Shown here: piece after piece, positions 46,995-55,679 of the stretch | How the letters are laid out: the number at the start of each line of letters is the position of its first letter | How positions within the stretch are numbered: the first letter of the stretch is position 1 | Origin: Gloeobacter kilaueensis JS1 | GTDB lineage: Bacteria > Cyanobacteriota > Cyanobacteriia > Gloeobacterales > Gloeobacteraceae | DNA: 64,000 nt | Direction: 5' to 3' | NCBI RefSeq assembly: GCF_000484535.1 | Contig: NC_022600.1 | Span: forward strand, 3,038,001 to 3,102,000 | The notes under the pieces: model-generated | Told to the model about the DNA's origin: nothing | Seen by the model: only the letters and a program-made list of their open reading frames with translations | The model's database searches: none | Translations under genes and position numbers: made by a program

Positions 46995-47017
46995 TTTTGC
47001 CACGGTGAGAAGAAAAC

Positions 47018-47045
47018 GTTTCAAGCGCCCGTTGGCTATTGAAAC
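47018..47045. repeat. Single CRISPR-repeat-like palindrome
   Basis: 28 bases bounded by GTTTCAA and TTGAAAC (perfect 7-base inverted repeat), with an inner AGC...GCT pair and a GCGCCCGTTGGC centre. The ends and length match the style of cyanobacterial CRISPR repeats. Only one copy is seen in the window and no spacer array or cas gene is near, so it may also be a terminator hairpin. Confidence 0.45.
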
Positions 47046-47081
47046 CAGACACCTGAAACTACTGCACGGCCCGGAGCTGAT

Positions 47082-47966
47082 TCAGTCCGAAGGTACCTGC
47101 TGCTGAAACGTATTGAGGTCCGGAGCTTGCAGAACGGCAAGACCCAGGCGGTCCAAAATTTTGGGATCGCTAATTCCTTGTAGAGCAGTTTCTACTTCCG
47201 CAGGTACCGGCCCGAATCTGTACTCTAATTGCACCAACAGAGCTTGAATTCTTCCCCGCTGCTCAGCTTCGAGGACGATGTCCCTGGTCAACTCCTGAAA
47301 CAGCGGCGTCTGTTGCAACAAGTTCATAATTGACCTCCGTCGAAAAAACTCCACCACCGTCCGCTGGTCACGCAGTGAGGAAAGCAAGCCCGTCACTGCC
47401 AGCACTTCGTTGCGCTCCTGCAGCGATTCTAGCTCCGTCTCGATCACCTCGACGCTCGCTCGCAGCAATCCCTCTACATCCTGTCCGCGCATCAAAGGCA
47501 CCAGGGGCATCAAGCCGACCAATCCACTTGCCAGAATCGCTGCTGGGTCTTGCTCCCAAAGCCGAATGACTTCGTATTCCACCCGCAACCCGCCCTGGGC
47601 AAAGTGGTCCGGCACCCGACGGGTAGCAGCAGTATCTTGTAACAACACCAGCACCTGCTCAGGCACCTGGCCATATTTGTTGAGGACGAAAACAGCGTAG
47701 GTGGTCATGCGCACAGGTAATTCCTCGTGCAACTCCCTGCGCTGCACGAGGGTCTGAAACTCGATATGGAGAAGGCGTTGCTTGCCTTTTGCGTCTGTGT
47801 AGCGAATCAAAAAATCCGCACGGCGCTGCTGAGCGACGATGACGGAATTGAGTTCCTGCTGCCAGACAGCTTCGGAGCCTCTAAGCCAGACGAGAAAGTT
47901 TTGACTGTAGAGGGCAGCGAGGCCCTGCAGGCTGGTATCAAAGGGACGGCGCTCGGTTTTATCCAC
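47082..47966 (-). CDS. Rpn/PDDEXK-type nuclease family protein (putative transposase-like)
   Basis: 294 aa. The N-terminal nuclease core has RADFLIRY with Asp51 and HIEFQT with Glu69/Gln71, the D...ExQ active site of PD-(D/E)XK recombination-promoting nucleases (Rpn/YhgA-like). The middle is helical and the C-terminal ~60 residues (LLVQLEYRFGPVPAEVETALQGISDPKILDRLGLA) are a DUF4351-type domain. Such genes occur in many copies in cyanobacteria. Role uncertain: mobile element, DNA repair or phage defence have been proposed. Confidence 0.85.
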   Translation of the reverse strand: MDKTERRPFDTSLQGLAALYSQNFLVWLRGSEAVWQQELNSVIVAQQRRADFLIRYTDAKGKQRLLHIEFQTLVQRRELHEELPVRMTTYAVFVLNKYGQVPEQVLVLLQDTAATRRVPDHFAQGGLRVEYEVIRLWEQDPAAILASGLVGLMPLVPLMRGQDVEGLLRASVEVIETELESLQERNEVLAVTGLLSSLRDQRTVVEFFRRRSIMNLLQQTPLFQELTRDIVLEAEQRGRIQALLVQLEYRFGPVPAEVETALQGISDPKILDRLGLAVLQAPDLNTFQQQVPSD

Positions 47967-48201
47967 AAATGGGATATTGCTAATTATGCCTATTCTGCCA
48001 TGCTGTCACCCTGAAGGCCAGCTATGCTGAGGGCAAAGAGCTGCCATTTGCGACTCCAGCCGGGAGCGGTTACTCTCGCTCAAAGCATGGCGCGATTGGG
48101 TCGGCTCTGCTTCTGCTTGAGGAGTAAACAGGAGAATCTAATTGGATTTCGTGTTCGAGAAGACGGATCGCAACCTGACATCAGGTGTACAGAACGGAGG
48201 T

Positions 48202-49296
48202 ATGAAATCCCCGCTCTGGATCTGGCTTCTCTGGCTGCTGTTGCTGGTTGTAGGAGCATCACCAGCTCGATCGGACCAGATCGATACGTACATCCGCGAA
48301 CAGATGCAGCGCCAGCGGATCCCCGGCCTGTCGCTGGCGGTGATTCGCGACGGACGCATCGTTCGAGCCGGAGGATACGGGCTTGCCAATGTCGAGCTGG
48401 GTGTTCCTGCCACAGCTGAGACCGTCTACCAGTCCGGCTCGGTGGGCAAGCAGTTTACCGCCACCGTCGTCATGTTGCTGGTCGAGGAGGGCAAGCTGAG
48501 CCTCGACGGGCCCATCAGCCGCTATCTGGATGGCACGCCGCCCGCCTGGAAAGAGATCACCATCCGGCATCTGCTCACCCACACCAGCGGCATCCCGGAC
48601 TACGAGAGCAAAGGCGATCTCAGTCTCGATTACCGGCGCGACTACACCGACGACGAACTGGTCGCCCTCGCCGAAAAGACGCCCCTCGCTTTTGCCCCCG
48701 GCGAAAAGTGGTCCTACAGCAACACCGGCTACGTCCTGCTCGGGATCATCGTCAACAAAGTCTCAGGCCGCTTCTACGGCGATATTCTCCAGAATCGCGT
48801 CTTCGGGCCGCTCGGTATGAAAAGTAGCCGGATTATCAGCGACCGCGACATCGTGCTGCATCGGGCAGCCGGATATCAACTGGTGGACGGCCTGCTCAAG
48901 AACCAGGGTTACGTCTCGCCCTCGCTCAATCGCACCGCAGATGGTTCGCTCTATTTGACAGTAGGCGATCTGGCGAAGTGGGACCGGGCGCTCTACACAG
49001 ATAAAGTACTCACACGCGCGAGCCTCGAGCAGATCTGGACCCCGGTGCAGCTCAATTCAGGCCAGACCGCTCCCTACGGCTTTGGCTGGCGGCTCGCAAG
49101 CGTCGGCTCCCACCGGCTCATCGAACACAGCGGCCAGTGGCAAGGTTTTACCAGCCAGATCTCGCGCTACGTCGATGACCGGCTCACCGTCGTCGTGCTC
49201 ACCAATCTGGCCAACGCGAAACCAGAAGTGATCGCCCACACTATCGCAGGATTTTTGTTGCCTCAACTCGGGCGAGCCGCTTCCGGCGGCGAGTGA
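48202..49296 (+). CDS. Exported serine hydrolase of the beta-lactamase (class C-like) fold
   Basis: 364 aa. ATG 48202 opens a clear signal peptide (MKSPLWIWLLWLLLLVVGASP), preferred to the longer frame from 48142, although GGAGG sits only one base before it. Active-site motifs: SGSVGK with Ser80 and Lys83, YSNTGYVLLG as the Tyr-x-Asn motif, and HSGQWQGF in place of KTG. This is the pattern of penicillin-binding protein-like D-aminopeptidases and esterases (S12), not necessarily a beta-lactamase. Works in the periplasm. Convergent with the DUF4242 gene. Confidence 0.92.
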   Translation: MKSPLWIWLLWLLLLVVGASPARSDQIDTYIREQMQRQRIPGLSLAVIRDGRIVRAGGYGLANVELGVPATAETVYQSGSVGKQFTATVVMLLVEEGKLSLDGPISRYLDGTPPAWKEITIRHLLTHTSGIPDYESKGDLSLDYRRDYTDDELVALAEKTPLAFAPGEKWSYSNTGYVLLGIIVNKVSGRFYGDILQNRVFGPLGMKSSRIISDRDIVLHRAAGYQLVDGLLKNQGYVSPSLNRTADGSLYLTVGDLAKWDRALYTDKVLTRASLEQIWTPVQLNSGQTAPYGFGWRLASVGSHRLIEHSGQWQGFTSQISRYVDDRLTVVVLTNLANAKPEVIAHTIAGFLLPQLGRAASGGE

Positions 49297-49298
49297 AC

Positions 49299-49571
49299 CT
49301 ATTCGGCGGTGGTCGGATCGATGATCGTGCGAACAATTGAGACAGAATTTGCCGGAAATCCTCCCAGCTCAGCGTGTTTGCGCACCGTCGCTTCGTCCGG
49401 TGCGATATAGACGCAGTAGATCTTGTTGTCGGTGACGTAACTGTGCTCCCACTGGATCTGTGGCCCGAGCTGGCGCAGCACGTTGCACGACTGCTGAGAA
49501 ATTCCTCGCAATTCCTCCGGCGTAAATTTCCCGACACCGGCAATCTCGCGCTCGATCACAAACCTTGGCAT
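49299..49571 (-). CDS. DUF4242 (ferredoxin-like small protein)
   Basis: 90 aa, begins MPRFVIEREIAGVGKFTPEEL and contains WEHSYVTDNKIYCVYIAPDEATVRKHAELGGF, the hallmark of DUF4242/SCO4226-like proteins with a dimeric ferredoxin fold. One characterised relative binds nickel. Here the conserved HxxxGG and Cys53 are present but no function is implied by neighbours. It converges with the serine hydrolase gene. Confidence 0.9.
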   Translation of the reverse strand: MPRFVIEREIAGVGKFTPEELRGISQQSCNVLRQLGPQIQWEHSYVTDNKIYCVYIAPDEATVRKHAELGGFPANSVSIVRTIIDPTTAE

Positions 49572-49649
49572 ATGCTTCCTCCCGGCCCACTACTGAATCG
49601 TCGGACCCAACCCAACACTAGGACATGCATGACTTCGTTATGCGTCCGA

Positions 49650-51848
49650 TCACGGTTGTGTCGTCTTCGTCGGCTGGGCTCGGTCCCAGGCAAAAGCAAA
49701 GGTGTCGGCCCATTCGGCATTTTGCCGGTCGCGGGCAGAACCGAAGCCGTGGCCCGCTTCTGTATCGGCGCGGATCCAGATTGCCCTTCGATCGCCGAAG
49801 CGTTTTTGGGCAAGGGCAACGAACTTGGCGGACATCCACGGTGCGACTCGCCTGTCGTTCAGTCCGATAGTGACGAGTGTGTCGGGAATGTCGCGGGCGG
49901 TGGCAAGCATCAGGTAGCTGTCCTGGGCGGCCAGGGCAGCGAAGCCTGCGGCGGTGTCAGGATCGCCTGCCTCAGCAAACTGGTTGGCACCATTTTCGGC
50001 TGCCGCCAGCCGGGTAGGATTGAGGACCGCAACGCGGGGCACCAGGGCAGCAAACAGATCGGGGCGCTTGAGCACAGCAGGAGGCACCAATTGACCACCG
50101 GCACTGGCACCGGTGGCGACCAGGCTGCCCGGACGCGTGTAACTCGCCGATTCCAGCCGTTCGGCACAGGCGATGAAATCCGCGTGCGCGTTCGGCTTGT
50201 TGGCCGAGCGACCCGCTTCATGCCAGCTTCTCCCCCGCTCGCCCCCACCGCGCGTACCGCAGAAGGCAACCGCCCCACCATGGGCGACCCAGGCCAACAG
50301 GTAAGGGTTGTACCGGGGCGACACATTGAGTATGCCGTAGCTGCCATAGCCTGTCAGAATCGTCGGTATCGCCGTGTGCTTGCTGCTGGACGGCAACAGT
50401 ACCACCATCGGCACGCTGGTGCCGTCAGCACTCTTTGCTGCCTCGCGCACGGCAGTTATGCCCTGAGCGCCGCTCCAGGAATCGGACTGAAGGCCCACTG
50501 GCTCGATGCGACCGCCCGTTGCCCGGTAGTAGCCGACCGCTGTCGTCCAGCCATTCAGGCCGAACAGCACCGAGCGGCCATCGGCATCGGTGCGCAGGTC
50601 AGAAAGATCCGCCTCAAAAGGCAGCGCTACCTCGCGGGCCGGGCCACGCCCACCCGGCAAAAACAGCAGATGGGCAATCCCGTCCCGCTGGGCGGAGACG
50701 TAGACGCCGTCGCGAGCCGCCTCCAGATTGGTGAGCACAAGGTCGCCGCCAGCCACAATTCGTTCTGGAGTACCGAGACTGCCAGCGTTGACGTGGCGGC
50801 GTACCACGACACCGTTGGACTCCTCTTTGGTTGTCAGATAATAGAGATCATCTCCAAGGGCAGTAACGTTACCGATGCGATCGTCGTAGGTTGCCACCGG
50901 TATCCAGGCAGGCTTTTGACTGGAAAGAGCAGCGGCTCGGGTAACGAACAGGCGAAAATCAGCCCTGGCACCGGTACCAAGGCCGAGTACCAGATCGCTG
51001 GTGACAGGCTGGAGGATCAGCGGGAACTCCTGCGCTGCAAAGGGCGGGCTGCCGGTGACTCTACTACCGAGCACAAATGTGCCGGGTCCGGCGGCACCGG
51101 GCTTGAGAATAGCAGCGCGCATGTTCTGCAGAGGATCTGCGCTTTTATCCGTGCCGGTGATTCGGGTGTAGGCGATCGTGTCGGGGCCAAGCCAAGCAAC
51201 GGTGAACTCCCCCCAGATGGGGCCGAGGGGCACGCCTTTTGGCGCACCGGTCGCCACATCCAGGAAGTGGACTTCACCCACTTCTGCGCCGCCTTTGGCA
51301 ACATGAACGGCGACAGTCTGGCCATCGGGTGAAAGGCTGTAGCTGCTGATTGCCGCTACCTCGTTCGTCCCCGCTGTCGGATCGAGCAGCACCCGCTCGC
51401 GTCCCCCTTCTCGCACGACCAGCTTCGGCACACGGTCACCGGGTTCAAGGCGGCGATAGAAGAGCCGTCCCCCATCAGAGGTTACATCCGAGTAGCGCAC
51501 ACCGGCGCGTGTGGATTTTTCCAGCAGTGCAGCAAAGCTAGCGCGCTCGGGCAAAGCCGCCAAGGCAGTGGTAGCCGCATCGCTCTGGGAACGAACCCAG
51601 GCGACCATTTCCTGCTGCCGGGCCGGATCCTCCATCCACCGGTAAGGGTCGGAGATATGAATTCTGAATACCGTCTCATCAAAAGCCACGGCGGGGGCAG
51701 GAGCTTTTGAACTCACCAGCGGCGCAGCAACGGCGGGCGTCGCGCTCAATAGTGCCCAGATCAGTGCGGAACGCATTAGCATCTTCGAGAAGCCCCTGTC
51801 TTGAGGTGCGGAGGCGGAAAGGATTTTCTGCCGTGGATCTATAGTCAT
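49650..51848 (-). CDS. Prolyl oligopeptidase family serine peptidase (S9A)
   Basis: 732 aa from ATG 51848; ATG 51782 is an alternative that would start at a compact signal peptide (MLMRSALIWALLSATPAVAA). The N-terminal DPYRWMED leads to a beta-propeller (~90-420). In the catalytic domain are YGSYGILNVSPRYNP, TRGGGERGRSWHEAG, and GASAGG with Ser582. GLNDRRVAPWMSAKF supplies Asp and AGHGFG the His. Probably exported. The nucleophile elbow is GASAGG instead of the usual GGSNGG. Confidence 0.92.
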   Translation of the reverse strand: MTIDPRQKILSASAPQDRGFSKMLMRSALIWALLSATPAVAAPLVSSKAPAPAVAFDETVFRIHISDPYRWMEDPARQQEMVAWVRSQSDAATTALAALPERASFAALLEKSTRAGVRYSDVTSDGGRLFYRRLEPGDRVPKLVVREGGRERVLLDPTAGTNEVAAISSYSLSPDGQTVAVHVAKGGAEVGEVHFLDVATGAPKGVPLGPIWGEFTVAWLGPDTIAYTRITGTDKSADPLQNMRAAILKPGAAGPGTFVLGSRVTGSPPFAAQEFPLILQPVTSDLVLGLGTGARADFRLFVTRAAALSSQKPAWIPVATYDDRIGNVTALGDDLYYLTTKEESNGVVVRRHVNAGSLGTPERIVAGGDLVLTNLEAARDGVYVSAQRDGIAHLLFLPGGRGPAREVALPFEADLSDLRTDADGRSVLFGLNGWTTAVGYYRATGGRIEPVGLQSDSWSGAQGITAVREAAKSADGTSVPMVVLLPSSSKHTAIPTILTGYGSYGILNVSPRYNPYLLAWVAHGGAVAFCGTRGGGERGRSWHEAGRSANKPNAHADFIACAERLESASYTRPGSLVATGASAGGQLVPPAVLKRPDLFAALVPRVAVLNPTRLAAAENGANQFAEAGDPDTAAGFAALAAQDSYLMLATARDIPDTLVTIGLNDRRVAPWMSAKFVALAQKRFGDRRAIWIRADTEAGHGFGSARDRQNAEWADTFAFAWDRAQPTKTTQP

Positions 51849-52017
51849 AGCCTGTAGAGTTTATGCAGCCCCCTGTGTTCACACGACATAATGAGCGAAC
51901 GTGCGGCAGACCCGTTCACCGCTGCGATCCGCTTCTTGGCAAAGTGTTTTGCCTGGGTTGCAGTGATCATCTCTCCAGCGCCAGAAAACAGGCCCTGTAT
52001 TGTAGCCCTCGACAGGC

Positions 52018-53049
52018 TCAGTCTAGATCCGAAGCGTAACCGCTCTGCTCCTCGCCATCGGGCTGGTAATCGTACTCACCTGCGTCATCTGTTGAATCGG
52101 GAGTGTCACTCTGCTGGCTGTAGTCGTCCTGGCTCTGGTCGCTTCCTTGATCCTGGGCATAGTCCTGCGAATCATAGCTGTCAAAATTCTGCCCTTGATC
52201 GTAGTCTTGCGAATCGTAGCTTCCTTGGTCCTGGTTGTCGTCCTGGGGCTCGTAATCTTCTGAGGGCGATTGCTGGGAATCGTAGTTTGCCTGGCTCTGG
52301 TCGTAGTCCTGCAAGTCGGAATCTCCAAAACCTTGCCCCTGGCTATCGTCCTGCAAGTCGAAGTTGCCTTGAGCTTGAGCGTAAGTCTGGGGGTCATAAC
52401 CTCCCGGATCCTGTGAATCGTAACTTTCTAGATCCTGTAGACCTTCCTGGGCATCGTAACTGCCGAAATCCTGTCCTTGAGGGTAATTCTGGGCATCGTA
52501 ACTGCCGAAGTCCTGTTGCTGGCCATCGTAACTGTCGGGATCTTGACCCTGGCCGTAGATGGCGGCATCGCCGTAGGCACCCTCGTCGCTCGGATTGAAG
52601 CTGACCGTCTGGCCGAAGGCGGCAGTGCTGTCGAGCGCAGCGTAGGTCTGGTCGGGCATCGGGTAGTCGCCGCGCAGGTCCGGTTGCGGGGTGTTGACGA
52701 TGTCTTTTAGCTCCTGGGTCGCCTTCGCATTTTCTTTTGCGTCCTCTTGCTGTTGCCGTTGCGCTTCGAGGGCGGCAGCGTAGTCTTTTTCGGTCTGGGC
52801 GCGTTCGGCATCGGTAGGGCTGCGATAGGCCGGGGGCGGTTTGTCGATCGGAATGGTGACGGTACCGCTGGCTCCCTGGGTCGGATCGTTTGATTCGACG
52901 CCTACTTTCGTTCCGTCTTTGAACTGCACGCCACCCTGCAGTTTGTTCGCATCGTCTTGATCTTGAGCGTCAGTAACCGGATTGGGCACCTGTGGTCCAG
53001 GACGCACATCGCCTGGGGTACTGCCGCCGTAGGGCTCTGGAGATGGCAT
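52018..53049 (-). CDS. Low-complexity Gln/Asp/Tyr/Ser-rich repeat protein
   Basis: 343 aa. ATG 53049 is preceded by GAGGAAA at 6 bases. After an ordered-looking start (MPSPEPYGGSTPGDVRPGP, then VQFKDGTKVGVESNDPTQGA) and a charged helical segment (~85-125), residues ~150-343 are a repetitive tail. Its units are of the type SYDAQ, DYDQGQ and NYDSQQ, with about twenty copies. It is highly acidic and Tyr/Gln-rich, so probably disordered and prone to phase separation or fibre formation. No signal peptide. Not recognised as a known family. Confidence 0.8.
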   Translation of the reverse strand: MPSPEPYGGSTPGDVRPGPQVPNPVTDAQDQDDANKLQGGVQFKDGTKVGVESNDPTQGASGTVTIPIDKPPPAYRSPTDAERAQTEKDYAAALEAQRQQQEDAKENAKATQELKDIVNTPQPDLRGDYPMPDQTYAALDSTAAFGQTVSFNPSDEGAYGDAAIYGQGQDPDSYDGQQQDFGSYDAQNYPQGQDFGSYDAQEGLQDLESYDSQDPGGYDPQTYAQAQGNFDLQDDSQGQGFGDSDLQDYDQSQANYDSQQSPSEDYEPQDDNQDQGSYDSQDYDQGQNFDSYDSQDYAQDQGSDQSQDDYSQQSDTPDSTDDAGEYDYQPDGEEQSGYASDLD

Positions 53050-53289
53050 AAAAGATTTCCTCGCAAGAAGCGTTGAGATAGTCCACCCTGGCTGACTGTA
53101 GAGGGCGTATCTGGCTACCCCTGCGCTCAAAGCCGTGGCGGTAATCGATGAATAGGCTGCGCGCCTGAGATTATGCTCGGTTCAAAATCATAGAGTTTTA
53201 TAGATTTCAACTCTGGAATTTCTCGACTTCACTTGATGCTGACTCGGACTTACCTTGAGGCCAGTGTGGTGTAGAGAAAGGCAACCCCA

Positions 53290-54015
53290 TTGGTACGCAA
53301 ACTTGAGAAATGGCGGCTCCGGATTGGCGCTGCCCTGGTTACGCTTGGCCTGTTATTGAACGGTTATCGGCCCGCTGCCGCCCAGGAAGTACCGACGACG
53401 CTCATCGAGGACTTTCAAGGCTGGTTTCAGCTCATTACTCAGGGAACGATAAGCGGCCCCTTGAAGGGATACTTCGAGTTGCAGCCGCGCTTTCGAGACG
53501 ACATCGGTGCGCTCGATCGGATTCTGATTCGCCCGGCAGTCTACTTTAACGTCAGTCCGACAAGCACGCTCTGGTTCGGTCTGGCCATCGTGCCCGCCTT
53601 TCAAACGAACGGCACCTTTACCGAAACGCGCTTCTGGCAGCAGTTTCAGAACGTGGCAAAAGCCGGGGATCTGCTTATCACCAACCGCAGCCGCCTGGAG
53701 GAGCGGCTGGTACCTAACACCGACGGCACTTCGATCCGCCTGCGCCATCTGCTGAGGCTCGAATATCCCTTCGACGCCGCCAAACTGTGGTCGCTCATCG
53801 TCGCCGACGAGATCTTTTTCAATCTCAACGACGTGCGCAGTCTACCGGCGGGACTCGATCAAAATCGGGCCTTCGCCGGTTTTGGCAACCGGCTCACCCC
53901 CGCCCTCAAGCTGGAATTTGGCTATATGGCCAACTTCGTCAACCGCCCAGAACTGCCCGACCGCCTCAACCACAATCTGGTCGTCACCCTCCTTTACAAC
54001 TTCGACGCCCGCTGA
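53290..54015 (+). CDS. DUF2490 outer-membrane-like protein
   Basis: 241 aa from TTG 53290, the only start that includes the full signal peptide (MVRKLEKWRLRIGAALVTLGLLLNGYRPAAAQ). The rest is beta-rich with alternating aromatic residues (DFQGWFQLITQGTI, GYFELQPRFRDDIG, STLWFGLAIVPAF, NRSRLEERLVPN). It resembles a small barrel of the DUF2490 family, ending VVTLLYNFDAR with the aromatic-rich last strand. Probably an outer-membrane barrel of unknown function. Confidence 0.8.
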   Translation: MVRKLEKWRLRIGAALVTLGLLLNGYRPAAAQEVPTTLIEDFQGWFQLITQGTISGPLKGYFELQPRFRDDIGALDRILIRPAVYFNVSPTSTLWFGLAIVPAFQTNGTFTETRFWQQFQNVAKAGDLLITNRSRLEERLVPNTDGTSIRLRHLLRLEYPFDAAKLWSLIVADEIFFNLNDVRSLPAGLDQNRAFAGFGNRLTPALKLEFGYMANFVNRPELPDRLNHNLVVTLLYNFDAR

Positions 54016-54064
54016 TGGCACTCCCTGCCGTAGGCGGCAAGCATCGGTGCTAAGTTGTTAACTA

Positions 54065-54850
54065 ATGAAGGAGCCGGAGCGCTGGTATTGGGTGCTGGGA
54101 CTGGAGCCTGGAGCCTCACAGGAGGAGGTGACGCAGGCTTACAAGGATCTGGCCTTTGTCTGGCATCCCGACCGGATGCCGGTCGAAAATACCCGGCTGC
54201 AACAAAAAGCGGTCGAAAAGCTCAAAGAGATCAACCAGGCTTACGAGCAGTTGCGCGCCATCCAGGCCAACCCACCCCCGCCTGCGCCTGCCCCCCCGGA
54301 CAAAGGCTCTAGCTTCCGTCCCGTCTATCGGCCACCGGCCAGCACCCGGCCCGCCCGCTCAGCGGCGGCCCAGAGCCATACCAGCCACAGCCAGGGCCAT
54401 ACGCGCTCCCACACGAGCCACCAGCGCGAGCGCGCCGCCCCCCGCAAAGCTGAGCCTCCACCCCCGCCCCCGCCGCGCTACCGCTCTCCGGACATGAGCG
54501 GCGCGGACCTGCGCGGAGCCAACTTCAAAGAACGAGACCTCGAAGGCCGCAACTTGAGCAACGCCAACTTGAGCGGCGCGGACTTGAGCGACGCTTTTTT
54601 GCACAAGGCCAGCTTCAACGGCGCGGACCTGTCGCGGGCCAATCTTTTTCGAGCCAACCTCCTGCAGGCCGACCTGCGCAACGCGGACCTGCAGGAAGCG
54701 AATTTGCTCGGCGCAGACCTCAGCGGTGCCAATTTGAGCGGTGCCAACCTGCGCGGCGCGCAGATGACGATCGCCGATCGGTTGATGGTCAAGCTCACCG
54801 GCTCGATTCTCACCGGGGCGACGATGCCCGACGGCAAGATCCACCCGTAG
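54065..54850 (+). CDS. J-domain protein with pentapeptide repeats
   Basis: 261 aa. The J domain at ~5-68 has WHPDR (HPD) and a typical helix II/III (VEKLKEINQAYEQLRA); it would stimulate a DnaK ATPase. A Pro/Ala/Ser/His-rich linker (~70-138) leads to about 22 pentapeptide repeats of A(D/N)LxX type (~140-245), a right-handed beta helix. The HPD motif shows that J function is possible. The combination suggests a targeting domain for a DnaK in the cyanobacterial cell. Confidence 0.92.
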   Translation: MKEPERWYWVLGLEPGASQEEVTQAYKDLAFVWHPDRMPVENTRLQQKAVEKLKEINQAYEQLRAIQANPPPPAPAPPDKGSSFRPVYRPPASTRPARSAAAQSHTSHSQGHTRSHTSHQRERAAPRKAEPPPPPPPRYRSPDMSGADLRGANFKERDLEGRNLSNANLSGADLSDAFLHKASFNGADLSRANLFRANLLQADLRNADLQEANLLGADLSGANLSGANLRGAQMTIADRLMVKLTGSILTGATMPDGKIHP

Positions 54851-54851
54851 A

Positions 54852-55553
54852 TCAGGAGGAGGCGAGCAGGGGCCGACTGGGAAGCGGAGTGTGGCGCGCC
54901 TCGATGGGCCGGCCTCCCGGCAGCGGCGTCTCCGGCAGGATGTTCAAGGTACCCTTGAAGACCGGACGGTTGCCCGGCAGGTGTGTATCCGGCAGTACCT
55001 CAAGACCCAGCTTTATGACGGGCCGATCGCCCACCATGTGATCGATCTTGAGCTTGGCCTTCTCGATGGGCCTGCCATTGGGCAGCGGCGTCTCGGGCAA
55101 GATCTTGAGCGTGCCCTTGAAGACCGGGCGGTTGGTGATGGGCGGCACGTCGGTAGCGACCTGGACCGGGTTGGGATAGATTGGCCGCTCAAAGCGCTCC
55201 GCCGGCTGCGGTGGCAGGGCGAGCTTGGCCCTTTCGATGGGCCTGCCGTTGGGCAGCGGCGTCTCCGGCAAGATCTTGAGCGTGCCCTTGAAGACCGGGC
55301 GGTTGTTCGGCAGGTGCGTATCCGGCAGTACCTCAAGACCCAGCTTTATGACGGGCCGATCGCCCACCATGTGGCCAATCTTGAGCTTGGCCGCTTCGAT
55401 GGGCCGTCCACCCGGCAGCGTCGTCTCCGGCAGAATGTGGAGTTTGGCAGGGTAGATGGGCCGGCCTCCCGGCAGGGGAGCAGGTTCGTAGACAGCGAGT
55501 GAAGCAGCTTCTGCTCCCCCCTCGCCCGGCTGCGCTCCAACAACGTCACTCAT
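54852..55553 (-). CDS. RP(I/V)-motif repeat protein, 233 aa
   Basis: ATG 55553 follows GGAGG at about 9 bases. The protein is built of about ten repeats of ~23 residues with the core LPGGRPI or LPNNRPVFKGTLKILPETP. Long blocks are repeated: VGDRPVIKLGLEVLPDTHLP occurs twice, and NRPVFKGTLKILPETPLP three times, nearly identical at DNA level. No hydrophobic segment. Proteins with GGNRP(I/V)-type repeats are widespread in cyanobacteria but uncharacterised. The final stop is one base after the convergent J-domain gene. Confidence 0.8.
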   Translation of the reverse strand: MSDVVGAQPGEGGAEAASLAVYEPAPLPGGRPIYPAKLHILPETTLPGGRPIEAAKLKIGHMVGDRPVIKLGLEVLPDTHLPNNRPVFKGTLKILPETPLPNGRPIERAKLALPPQPAERFERPIYPNPVQVATDVPPITNRPVFKGTLKILPETPLPNGRPIEKAKLKIDHMVGDRPVIKLGLEVLPDTHLPGNRPVFKGTLNILPETPLPGGRPIEARHTPLPSRPLLASS

Positions 55554-55679
55554 CGCCTCTACCTCCATCAAACGGCGTCGGTCAGAACCAAAATTCTTGC
55601 AACGAAGCGTGAAGCACTTCGTCAACTTCTGTTTGGATTATAGAAGCGAATTTTACGAAAAGCGCAATCAGCAACTATT

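Noticed and set aside
47018-47045. A CRISPR array near dinB
   Set aside because: Only one repeat-like unit, no spacers and no cas genes in the window, so it is listed as a single repeat.
49374-51332. 652-codon plus-strand frame opposite the prolyl oligopeptidase
   Set aside because: The minus-strand gene has a full catalytic triad and signal peptide; the plus frame has no recognisable domain.
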